The translations under genes and the position numbers were made by a program. The notes beneath the pieces were generated by a model. It made no database searches, was not told the origin of the DNA, and worked only from the letters and a program-made list of their open reading frames with translations. From positions 33,408-97,407 of the forward strand of contig NZ_JMCC02000049.1 in assembly GCF_000737335.2 (NCBI RefSeq): a stretch of 64,000 nt of DNA. The letters run 5' to 3'. Origin of the DNA: Enhygromyxa salina. Its GTDB lineage: Bacteria > Myxococcota_A > Polyangia > Nannocystales > Nannocystaceae. Positions 7,661 to 15,977 of this stretch are shown here, in pieces; positions within the stretch are counted from its first letter, which is position 1; each line of letters starts with the position of its first letter.

Positions 7661-10093
7661 ATGTCGACTCGCCACCTCGCTTCCATTCTCTCGCTGCTGG
7701 TGGCCTCGACCGCCGCCTGCGCGACGTCTGACGACACCGCCGACACCAACGAAACCGGTGACGAGACCGGCGGTGAGACCGGTGGCGAAGCCGAGATCGT
7801 CGAGTGTGGCGAGCTCCCGCCGGCGGACGTGGGCACCTGCACGGCCGAGGGCGAGCCCGGCGGATCATTGTTGATCCGCGGCGACGTGCTCGCGCCCGAC
7901 GCGGTGTACCGCGGCGGCTCGGTGCTGATCGAGGCCGGCGCGATCACCTGCGTGGGCTGTGACTGCGACGCCGGCCTCGCAACCTTGACCTGCGCCGACG
8001 CGGTCATCTCGCCCGGCTTGATCAACCCGCACGATCACATCACCTTCGCCAACAACTGGCCGATCGGTGAGGGCGTCGATCGCTACGAGCACCGCCACGA
8101 CTGGCGCAAGGGTCTCAACGGTCACGCGTCGCTGCCAACCAACAGCGGGGCTTCGGACGACAGCATCCTGGCCGCCGAGCTGCGCTTTGTGATGGCCGGC
8201 GCGACCTCGGCCGCGAGCGCGGGCGGCAAGCCGGGGCTGCTGCGCAACGTCGACTCCAGCGGGCTCGAGGGCCTCAACATCCCGCAGGCCGACAGCGACA
8301 CCTTCCCGCTCGACGACAACGACGGCACCCAGCACGCCAGCGGCTGCAGCTACGGCGGCGACCCCACCACCAGCCAGGACATCCAGGGCAGCGCCTACCT
8401 GCCGCACATCGCCGAGGGCATCAACGAGTACGCCAGCAACGAGCTGGTCTGCGCGACTGACGTGGTCGAGCCCAACACCGCGATCGTGCACGCGGTCGGG
8501 GTCCCGCTGAGCTTGGCCCAGCAGATCGTCACCGCCAACGCCAAGGTGATCTGGTCGCCGCGCTCGAACGTGGTCCTGTACGGCGCGACGGCGCCGGTCA
8601 CCATGTTCGACGCGCTGGGGATCCCGCTGTCGCTGGGCACCGACTGGCTGGCCTCGGGCTCGATGAACATGCTGCGCGAGCTGGCCTGCGCCGCGTACCT
8701 CGACGACACCCACTACGGCGACTACTTCTCGGATCAAGACCTGTGGGCCATGGCGACCAGCGGCGGCGCCCAGGCGGTTGGCGCCGAGCTGACGATCGGC
8801 GAGCTCTCGGTTGGCTGGACCGCCGACATCGCGGTGTTCGCCAAGCAAGGTGAGACCGACCACGGCGCGGTCGTGCGCGGTCACGAGTCCAAGGTCGCGC
8901 TGGTGTTGCGCGGCGGCGTGCCGCTCTACGGCGACGCGGATCTGCTGGGCGCGGCGGCGCTCGGCCAAGCAGCCTGCGAGACCCTGGACGTGTGCGGCGT
9001 GGCCAAGCGCGCGTGCGTGGCCCAAGACACCTCGAGCACCCTGAGCGCCGTCCAGGCCGCCGCAGGCTACCCGCTGTTCTTCTGCGGCGTGCCAGACGAC
9101 GAGCCAAGCTGCGTGCCCTCGCGCGACGAGTACAACGGCCCAACCGTGGACGACCAAGACGGCGACGGCATCCCCAACGAGCTCGACAACTGCCCCGAGG
9201 TGTTCAACCCGGTGTTCAACGTGCCGTTCCCGCTGTGGGAGGACCAGCCCGACTTCGACATGGACGGGCTCGGCGACGCCTGCGATCCCTGCCCCAGCAA
9301 CGAGGGCGACATCTGCGAGGGGCCCGATCCCAACGACAGCGACGGCGACGGCGTCCCCAACGACGACGACAACTGCCCGCTCGATCCCAACGCCGATCAG
9401 GCCGACGCCGACGACGACGGCAAGGGCGACGCGTGTGACGACTGCGCCGCCGCCAACCCCGGCAACCAAGCTTGCCCGGCGACTGTCCCGCAGATCCAAG
9501 ATCCCAGCGATCCCAACCACGTCCCGCCAGGTGCAACCGTGTTGGTCGAAGGTCTGACCGTCACCGCGATCCGCCCCGACAACAACGCGTTCACGGCCGA
9601 GACCGGAACCGGCGAGCCCTACACCGGCATCTTCGTGTTCACCAACGGCAACCCCGCTGGGCTGGCGGTCGGCGATCTCGTCGACGTCCAGGGTACGATC
9701 GAGGAGTACTTCGATCTGACCGAGCTCGTTGATGCCCAGGCGACGATCGTGACCCCCGGCGGCGGCGCAGCGTTCGAGCCCAAGCTCTTCGATCCAGCGC
9801 TGATCAGCACTGGCGGCGCCCAGGCAGAGGCCCACGAGTCGATGCTGGTCCAGGTCGCGGACGTGCTGATCACCAACGTCAACCCCGACGGCGCGGACGA
9901 CTACGACGAGTTCGAGGTCAGCGGGCTGCGCGTGGATGATCTGTTCTTCATGGCGCTCGACAACATGTGCCCGCTCGACTCCAGCTTTGTTCGGGTGACC
10001 GGGGTGCTGATCGAGTCGTTCTCGAACTTCAAGGTGACCCCGCGCGGGGCCGAGGACTTCGAGCTCGGCGTGCCGATGTGCCAGCCCTACTGA
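7661..10093 (+). CDS. Amidohydrolase-like lipoprotein with thrombospondin type-3 repeats and OB-like C-terminus
   Basis: 810-residue exported protein. Residues 1-20 are a lipoprotein signal (SILSLLVASTAAC), followed by a Thr/Glu/Gly linker (DETGGETGGE). Residues about 60-460 form an amidohydrolase TIM barrel: SPGLINPHDHITFANN holds the HxH metal motif, IVHAVGVPLS a later His, SPRSNVVLYGATAPV and SLGTDWLASGS the last metal Asp; the layout resembles chlorohydrolase/imidazolonepropionase relatives. Residues about 500-620 contain thrombospondin type-3 calcium repeats (DQDGDGIPNELDNCP, DSDGDGVPNDDDNCP, DADDDGKGDACD). The C-terminal 190 residues look like an OB-fold beta-barrel (GDLVDVQGTIEEY). The combination suggests a calcium-stabilised, surface-exposed hydrolase of unknown substrate. 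Confidence 0.82.
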   Translation: MSTRHLASILSLLVASTAACATSDDTADTNETGDETGGETGGEAEIVECGELPPADVGTCTAEGEPGGSLLIRGDVLAPDAVYRGGSVLIEAGAITCVGCDCDAGLATLTCADAVISPGLINPHDHITFANNWPIGEGVDRYEHRHDWRKGLNGHASLPTNSGASDDSILAAELRFVMAGATSAASAGGKPGLLRNVDSSGLEGLNIPQADSDTFPLDDNDGTQHASGCSYGGDPTTSQDIQGSAYLPHIAEGINEYASNELVCATDVVEPNTAIVHAVGVPLSLAQQIVTANAKVIWSPRSNVVLYGATAPVTMFDALGIPLSLGTDWLASGSMNMLRELACAAYLDDTHYGDYFSDQDLWAMATSGGAQAVGAELTIGELSVGWTADIAVFAKQGETDHGAVVRGHESKVALVLRGGVPLYGDADLLGAAALGQAACETLDVCGVAKRACVAQDTSSTLSAVQAAAGYPLFFCGVPDDEPSCVPSRDEYNGPTVDDQDGDGIPNELDNCPEVFNPVFNVPFPLWEDQPDFDMDGLGDACDPCPSNEGDICEGPDPNDSDGDGVPNDDDNCPLDPNADQADADDDGKGDACDDCAAANPGNQACPATVPQIQDPSDPNHVPPGATVLVEGLTVTAIRPDNNAFTAETGTGEPYTGIFVFTNGNPAGLAVGDLVDVQGTIEEYFDLTELVDAQATIVTPGGGAAFEPKLFDPALISTGGAQAEAHESMLVQVADVLITNVNPDGADDYDEFEVSGLRVDDLFFMALDNMCPLDSSFVRVTGVLIESFSNFKVTPRGAEDFELGVPMCQPY

Positions 10094-10180
10094 GCCGCGC
10101 TAGCCGCCATCTCGCGCCCCCCGGAAGTCCCGACAGCTCGCCTTGCGCAGGTCGTGGACGAGCCAGGCTTGAAGCCACGC

Positions 10181-11413
10181 TCAGCTGACCCGAACCGGCA
10201 GCGCCGCCAGCCCGCGCAGCCCCGAGTTGTTCTGCCGCCAGCGCAGGGCCTCGCGCCCAACCGCGAGCCGCAGACCGGGGCAGCGCTGAACCAGCCGGGT
10301 GAGCGCGATCCGGCCTTCAAACCGGCTCAGGTGGGCGCCCACGCAAAAATGCGGCCCGGCCCCAAACGCGACGTGGCGGTTGGGGTCGCGCCCCACATCG
10401 AACACGTCGGGATCATCGAACGCACGCGCGTCCCGGTTCGCGGCGCCGAGCAGCGGCAAGATCTTGTCCCCACGTTGCAGCAGCATCCCGCCAACCTCGC
10501 AGCGCTGGGCCACGTAGCGCGTGGCGGGAAAGTGTGCGGGGCTGTCGAAGCGCAGCATCTCCTCGATCGCCAAGGGCACCAGCGCGGGGTCGTCTCGCAG
10601 CCGCTCGAATTGTTCGGGATGCTCGAGCAGCGCCAGCGTCCCGTTGCCGAGCAAGTTCACCGTGGTCTCGTGGCCGGCGAACAACAGCAGGAACACCATG
10701 CTCAGCAGCTCCTCGGCGGTGAGTTGATCCCCCGCTTGCTCGACCGCGATCAGGTCGCTGGTCAGGTCGTCCGTCGGGCGCGCCCGCTTGCGCGCGAGCA
10801 TCCGCTCGAACATGCGGCGGAGCTCCCAGTAGGTGGGCAGCCGGTAGATCAGCGACCACTCGCTGCGGTCGGCGATGATCTGCCCCATCGCGCGGCGAAA
10901 TTTTGCCCGCTCGTGCTCCTCGACACCAAGCAGCTCCGAGATGATGCGCAGCGGCAACGGCACGGCGAACGCCGCCATCAGATCGAAGGTGCCGCGCTCG
11001 ATCGCGCGATCGAGCAGCTGGGTAGCGATCGCGTCAATGCGCGCCTCGAGCTGCTCGATCCGTGCGGGCGTGAAGGCCTTGGCGACCAGCCCACGCAGGC
11101 GCCGATGATCGTCTCCGTCGGCCGAGACCATCGACTTCATGAAGCCTCGCACGAGCTGGGGAAGGACGCGCTCGTAGATGGCCTCGCGCCCGTTGGCGCC
11201 GCTGTGACTGCTCTTGAACCGCTTGGGATCCTTCAGCACCAAGCTGACGTCTTCGTAGCGGGTCGCCGCCCAGACCCGGCCCACGAAGGGCTGCCGACAT
11301 CGGATCATGGGCGAGGCCTCGCGCATCCACGCGTAGAGCGGATACGGGTTGGCCCACGCGGCCGGGTTGGCGAAGTCCACGTCGATACCCAGGGCTCGAT
11401 CCAAAATGCGCAT
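10181..11413 (-). CDS. Cytochrome P450
   Basis: 410-residue soluble bacterial P450, a haem monooxygenase needing external electron donors. The ATG at 11413 is chosen because MRILDRALGIDVDF fits the usual N-terminus; the upstream in-frame extension runs into the preceding gene. Visible motifs are the I-helix oxygen-binding AGHETT, the K-helix ExxR (EEMLRF), and the Cys-ligand loop FGAGPHFCVGAHLSR. Length and motif spacing are normal and there is no membrane anchor. It lies 52 bp downstream of the topoisomerase-helicase gene on the same strand, probably by chance of packing. The window holds one flavin/2Fe-2S reductase (22157-23434), but nothing links it specifically to this P450. Confidence 0.93.
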   Translation of the reverse strand: MRILDRALGIDVDFANPAAWANPYPLYAWMREASPMIRCRQPFVGRVWAATRYEDVSLVLKDPKRFKSSHSGANGREAIYERVLPQLVRGFMKSMVSADGDDHRRLRGLVAKAFTPARIEQLEARIDAIATQLLDRAIERGTFDLMAAFAVPLPLRIISELLGVEEHERAKFRRAMGQIIADRSEWSLIYRLPTYWELRRMFERMLARKRARPTDDLTSDLIAVEQAGDQLTAEELLSMVFLLLFAGHETTVNLLGNGTLALLEHPEQFERLRDDPALVPLAIEEMLRFDSPAHFPATRYVAQRCEVGGMLLQRGDKILPLLGAANRDARAFDDPDVFDVGRDPNRHVAFGAGPHFCVGAHLSRFEGRIALTRLVQRCPGLRLAVGREALRWRQNNSGLRGLAALPVRVS

Positions 11414-11465
11414 GGGGTCACTGCCTGCACGGCAGCCTAGCGCGAGAGCGTGCCGGGGGCGGCGC

Positions 11466-14400
11466 TCAGCCCCCACGCGGACGGCGACCCAGCACCCGAA
11501 CCAACGCCGAGCCGTACCGCTCGATCGTCTTTGCGCCGATCCCTGGCACCGCGCGCAATGACTCGAGATCGTGGACGGGGCTGGTCGCGAGCGCGATCAG
11601 CTGCTTGTTACTCAGGATCCGAAACGCCGGCACGCCCTTGGTCCGAGCCTGGGCGAGCCGCCATTGTTGCAGTGCTTCGAGCACGGCGCCGCCGGCTGCA
11701 CGAGGCCCGCTACTCTTGCGGCCAGCGCCAGCTTTGCCCTTGCGCTTGCCGCCGCGCTTGGTTCCCGGGCTTGGCGCGCGCGAACCAGACTTGCGCTTGG
11801 TCGATCCTCGCCCGCGACCGCGGCTCTTGGTGTCACCGGGCCCCCCGCTGAGATCCACGGCGATCGAGATCTTGGCCAGCGCCGCGTCGAGCTCGCCTTC
11901 ATATTCAGGCAGCTCCCGCGCGAGCGACACCCGGCGAAACGCGATCTCCTGGGTCTTCCCGCTGGGGACGAAGCGATCCTCGCTGATCTCCAAGTAGCCC
12001 GCGCGGTCGAGCGCCTGAACCACGCGCTCGAAGCTGCTGCGCGGCAGCTGACCCTCGGCGACCTCGCTGAACAATCGCCCGGCCGCGACGCCGCGCGCGT
12101 CCGTTGCGAGCGTGCGCAGGATCCCGTGCATGCAGGCCCGCTGCGCGGTGCTGGGCGGCTGCTCGCGGGCGACCAGGGCCGCCTTGGGATCACAGATGTC
12201 GCAGCGCCCACACTGGGTCCCGCTGTCTTCGCGGTCACCAAAGTGCTCGACGAGCTCGAGCATGCGACACCGGCCCGCGCTCAGGTACGACGCCACGCGA
12301 TCCAGCTGCGCCTGCCGATGCTCGCGCTGGGCGACGTAGGGCGTTCGCCAGTCATCGGGGCCGCGGCTCACGTTCTCTTCTGGGTCGATCAGGGCGCCCC
12401 CGTGCAGCCACAGCTTCTCGAGGATCTTGTCCATGTCGTCGGTCGTGATCCTGGCCCGCCGCTGCAGCGCAGCGCGTGGCGTTGGCCGCGGCCCCAGCAG
12501 CCGTGCGACGGCGACGAGCTGCTCGGGCTCGGGGTAGTCGCGCTCGAGGAAGAACTCGTGGGTCCGGCGATCCGCGTAGGCGTGCAGCAGGATCGTTCGG
12601 CTGGGCAGCCCGTCGCGCCCGGCCCGACCGATCTCTTGGTAGTAGCCCTCGAGGCTGCCCGGCGAGGCGACGTGCACGACCGTGCGAACGTCGGGCTTGT
12701 CGATGCCCATGCCAAACGCAACCGTCGCCACGATCACCGAGCTGTCGCCGCGCAAGAACTGTTCTTGGGCCCGCGCGCGCGCCTGGGGGTTCATCCCAGC
12801 GTGGTAGGCCGAGACCGTGTACGCGTGCTTGCCCCGGCTCGACAGCGCGGCGGCGAGCTGCTCGCAGACCTTGCGGGTTGGGGCGTACACGATCGCCGGT
12901 CGGCGTGCAGGATCGGCAAGCAGCTGCTTGCAGATCCCCGCGCGCTCGCTGCTGGCGACCTCGACCACCTCAATCGCGAGATTCGTCCGACGAAAGCCCT
13001 TGATGAACGCCGCCGCGTCGGCCAGACCAAGCTGCTGCAGAATGTCGCGCTGGACCAGCGGCGTGGCCGTTGCCGTCAGCGCGATGATCGGAACGCCCGC
13101 GCCGCCCGAAGCCGGGTGCGTGAGCGGCCGCAGGCGGGCCTCGAGCATGCGGTAGTCCGGGCGAAAGTCGTGACCCCAGTGCGAGATGCAGTGGGCCTCG
13201 TCAACGGCGATCAGCGCGGGCCAACGCTTGGCCAACATCTGGGCGAACCCGGGCACGGCGAGCCGCTCGGGGGCCATGAAGAAGAACTCGAGCTCGCCGT
13301 CGAGGTAGCGCCGGCAGACTTGCCGCGAGGCGAGGCGACTCAGGCCCGAGTGAATGCGCTCGGCCGCGAAACCGAGCGAGCGCAGCTTTTCGACCTGATC
13401 TTCGATCAGGGCGATGAGCGGGCTGATCACCAAGGTCGTGCCGCCACGGGCGACCCCGGGGAGCTGGTAGCACAGCGACTTGCCGGCGCCGGTTGGCATC
13501 ACGACCAGCGCGCTGCTACCAGCGGTCACCGTCGCGCAGATCTCTTGTTGGTGGGCACGGAATTCACCGAACCCAAACCGCGCCTCGAGCAGCGCGGGCA
13601 GCTCCGCGACTGGGACGGCGCGAGGTGTCGGCTTCGGCTTGGACGCGGCGCCGCTTGGACTCGAGCCGGCCGAGGGTGCCGCGCTCGCGTGCGACCGCGT
13701 ACGCGCCACATCGGCCCCGCTGCGTGCGAGACCCCCCGTCTCGCCGCCACCGCTCGCCTGCGCGGGGGCGGCAGAGCTCTCACCGCGTGCCGGCGCCGAG
13801 GTCACGCTGCCGCTCCCGGCCGCCTGCGTGACGGTGCCAACAACCTGCGCGACGTAGGCCTCGATCTCCTGCATGAACGCGTCGAGCTCCCCCGGTCCCC
13901 CGCCCATGCGATGCAGCGCCAGCTCCCACTCGCCGGTCATCGCCGGGCTCTTGACTTGCTCGTGGACCGCGTCGATCAGGCGCTCGCCCTTGTCGCTCGC
14001 GCGCAGGGTCTTCTTGCCGTCGCGCGTGACGTAGCCGCGCTGGAGCAAGGTCTCGATCGTCGCGGCCCGGGTCGCGGGTGTCCCCAGCCCACAGCCGCGC
14101 ATCGCCTCGCTCAGCTGCTTCTCCGAGATCGTGCGCCCCGCCGTCTCCATCGCCGTCAGCAGCGACGCCTCCGTGTGGGGCCGGGGTGGCTCGGTCTGCT
14201 TGTCGATCGCCTTGGCCGACACGACCGTGGCCGCCTGTCCCGGCTCGAGCCCGCCCGGCAAGGTCACCGCGCCCGGCTTGGCCCCCGGCTTGGCCTTGCC
14301 GCTGCGGCGCTTGATGTCGAGGACCTTCCAACCTTCTTGCTCGACCGAGGTCCCGCGGCTGAGATAGCGATCAACGGTCTGCTCGGGCGCCGTGCCGTTG

Positions 14401-15704
14401 ACGATCTGGGTCTCGACGGTGGTGATCGCCTCGACGTAGTTCGGGTGATACGCGGCCAGCAGGCGCCGACACACGAGGTCGTAGATCTTGAACAGCTCGG
14501 TGCCCGCGCGCAGGTTGGGGCGCTCGGAGGTCGGCAGGATCGCGTGGTGATCGCTGACCTTCGCGTCGTTGACGTAGCGACTACCCAGCGAGCGCTCACC
14601 GCTGCCCTCGGCGATCATTCCGGGGTAGCCGGGCGCGATCGCATCTATGATCCCCGGCAGCGTGGACGCGGTCTCGCGGTCGATGTGGCGGCTGTCGGTC
14701 CGCGGGTAGGAGATCGCCTTGTGCCGTTCGTAGAGCTCTTGCGCGACATCTAGCGTGCGCTTGGCCGACATCCCGTACAGCCGGTTGGCGTGGCGCTGCA
14801 GCTCGGTGAGGTCATACAAAAACGGCGCTGGAGAGCTCTGCTTCGAGCGCTGGACGTGGGCGATCGCGGCGGTGCCAGTCTTCGCGCGGGCGACCACGGC
14901 GGCCGCTTCCTCGCCGCTGTGTGCGAGCCGGGCCAGCGCAGACTTGGGCGGCTTCCAGGGCTTGCTGCGATCGCCGGCTGGACCGTCTGGATCAGCTGGG
15001 TCAGGTCGGTGGTAGGTGCCCTCGAACTCCCCCGGCGCCGCCGCAAACCGAGCCACCACCTCTTGGTAGTGCACCGGCACGAACTCCCGGATCTCGCGCT
15101 CGCGGGTGACGAGCATCGCCAAGGTCGGCGTCTGGACCCGGCCCACGCTGAGCTGATCATCGTAGAGCAGGCTGTACGCGCGCGAGAGGTTCATGCCAAC
15201 TAGCCAGTCCGCCCGGCTGCGGGCCCGCGCGGCGTTGGCCAGCGCGTCAAACTCCGCGCCGCTGCGCAGCCGTTGAAAGCCGCCGCGGATCGCAGCTTGG
15301 GTCAGCGCCGAGATCCACAGCCGTCGCCACGGTCGGGTGCAGCCGGTCTTCTCGTAGATGTAGCGGAAGATCAGCTCACCCTCGCGCCCGGCGTCGGTCG
15401 CCGCCACGATCTCGCGCACGTCGGCAGCCTTCATCAGGCGGGCGACCACGGCGTACTGATCCGCGGCGTGGTCGAGCACGCGCAGCGGCCACTCGCGCGG
15501 AAGCATCGGCAGCAGGTCCAGCCGCCAGCGCTTCCACGCGGCCTCGATCTCCGATGGCTCGGCCAGACCCACGAGGTGGCCAACCGCCCAAGTGACGCGG
15601 TAGCCCGCGCCCTCGAGGTAGCCACGACGGCGCTGGGTGGCGCCGAGCGCCGCGGCGATGTCACGGGCGACGGAGGGCTTCTCCGCAAGGACGAGGGTCG
15701 GCAC
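11466..15704 (-). CDS. DNA topoisomerase III-RecQ helicase fusion
   Basis: A single 1412-residue chain from a GTG start. Residues 1-625 are a type IA topoisomerase of the TopB class: TOPRIM Glu8 (LAEKPSVARD), acidic motif ATDAGREGELI (Asp104, Glu108, Glu110; the DxG form is normal for many TopB), and the active-site Tyr333 in ISYPRTDSRH. Residues 626-695 are an Ala/Ser/Gly/Pro linker. Residues 696-1180 are RecQ: Walker A MPTGAGKSLCYQLP (736-749), DEAH box (835-838) within VDEAHCISHWGHDFRPDY, GRAGRDG (1026-1032), and the zinc Cys set Cys1146, 1165, 1168, 1171. A winged-helix-like part (1185-1260), a Lys/Arg/Gly-rich linker (1290-1335) and an HRDC domain (1336-1405) follow. All catalytic residues are present, so both activities should work. 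Role: decatenation and processing of recombination intermediates. Confidence 0.95.
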   Translation of the reverse strand: MPTLVLAEKPSVARDIAAALGATQRRRGYLEGAGYRVTWAVGHLVGLAEPSEIEAAWKRWRLDLLPMLPREWPLRVLDHAADQYAVVARLMKAADVREIVAATDAGREGELIFRYIYEKTGCTRPWRRLWISALTQAAIRGGFQRLRSGAEFDALANAARARSRADWLVGMNLSRAYSLLYDDQLSVGRVQTPTLAMLVTREREIREFVPVHYQEVVARFAAAPGEFEGTYHRPDPADPDGPAGDRSKPWKPPKSALARLAHSGEEAAAVVARAKTGTAAIAHVQRSKQSSPAPFLYDLTELQRHANRLYGMSAKRTLDVAQELYERHKAISYPRTDSRHIDRETASTLPGIIDAIAPGYPGMIAEGSGERSLGSRYVNDAKVSDHHAILPTSERPNLRAGTELFKIYDLVCRRLLAAYHPNYVEAITTVETQIVNGTAPEQTVDRYLSRGTSVEQEGWKVLDIKRRSGKAKPGAKPGAVTLPGGLEPGQAATVVSAKAIDKQTEPPRPHTEASLLTAMETAGRTISEKQLSEAMRGCGLGTPATRAATIETLLQRGYVTRDGKKTLRASDKGERLIDAVHEQVKSPAMTGEWELALHRMGGGPGELDAFMQEIEAYVAQVVGTVTQAAGSGSVTSAPARGESSAAPAQASGGGETGGLARSGADVARTRSHASAAPSAGSSPSGAASKPKPTPRAVPVAELPALLEARFGFGEFRAHQQEICATVTAGSSALVVMPTGAGKSLCYQLPGVARGGTTLVISPLIALIEDQVEKLRSLGFAAERIHSGLSRLASRQVCRRYLDGELEFFFMAPERLAVPGFAQMLAKRWPALIAVDEAHCISHWGHDFRPDYRMLEARLRPLTHPASGGAGVPIIALTATATPLVQRDILQQLGLADAAAFIKGFRRTNLAIEVVEVASSERAGICKQLLADPARRPAIVYAPTRKVCEQLAAALSSRGKHAYTVSAYHAGMNPQARARAQEQFLRGDSSVIVATVAFGMGIDKPDVRTVVHVASPGSLEGYYQEIGRAGRDGLPSRTILLHAYADRRTHEFFLERDYPEPEQLVAVARLLGPRPTPRAALQRRARITTDDMDKILEKLWLHGGALIDPEENVSRGPDDWRTPYVAQREHRQAQLDRVASYLSAGRCRMLELVEHFGDREDSGTQCGRCDICDPKAALVAREQPPSTAQRACMHGILRTLATDARGVAAGRLFSEVAEGQLPRSSFERVVQALDRAGYLEISEDRFVPSGKTQEIAFRRVSLARELPEYEGELDAALAKISIAVDLSGGPGDTKSRGRGRGSTKRKSGSRAPSPGTKRGGKRKGKAGAGRKSSGPRAAGGAVLEALQQWRLAQARTKGVPAFRILSNKQLIALATSPVHDLESLRAVPGIGAKTIERYGSALVRVLGRRPRGG

Positions 15705-15803
15705 GAGCAGCGCGGATGGTAGCGGTTGCGGACCACCGAACCCAGCGGGCTGTTTTCAGCTCGGGCGAGGGCTTCGCGCCCAGCTTGCGGACACCTTCGT
15801 GGT

Positions 15804-15977
15804 TCATCGAGGGCGCCAAGCTCGTACGCGCTGCTCGAGCTCAGACCAGCTCAGCGCTTCGCTGGGGTCTTGTCGGTGAGCGGCCAACCGACGATCGAGC
15901 TCAGCCTTGACCTCGGCGCTGACTTCGAGGTGATCACCCTGCTGTCCCTCCGCGCACTTGACTCGCCGGCCGCTCAC
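15804..15977 (-). CDS. 57-residue protein resembling the C-terminal half of addiction-module antitoxin components
   Basis: The GTG at 15977 overlaps the stop of the upstream diiron gene by 4 bases (GTGA), which supports real, coupled translation. The C-terminal part (ELDRRLAAHRQDPSEALSWS then ELEQRVR) closely matches the end of the TIGR02574-type addiction module component (Leu-Asp-Arg-Arg-Leu, Asp-Pro, Trp-x-Glu, Arg-Val/Leu-Arg). The N-terminal half of that family is missing and replaced by an unrelated 22-residue start with one Cys. The usual RelE-type toxin does not follow: the next frame, starting ATGA at the stop, gives about 46 residues without a toxin pattern. It could be a remnant or a small accessory protein of the diiron enzyme. 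Confidence 0.5.
   Translation of the reverse strand: MSGRRVKCAEGQQGDHLEVSAEVKAELDRRLAAHRQDPSEALSWSELEQRVRAWRPR

Noticed and set aside
7865..9835. A 656-codon open frame on the - strand opposite the amidohydrolase lipoprotein
   Set aside because: The Val/Gly/Ala/Arg-rich translation is typical of an antisense frame; the + strand has signal peptide, metal motifs and calcium repeats.
11571..14753. A 1060-codon open frame on the + strand opposite the topoisomerase-helicase gene
   Set aside because: High GC makes long antisense frames common. Its translation has no domain motifs and the other strand encodes two complete, motif-rich enzymes.
15705..15804. RelE-like toxin partner of the 57-residue antitoxin-like protein
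   Set aside because: The ATGA-coupled frame gives only about 46 residues that run into the topoisomerase gene and show no RelE/ParE pattern.
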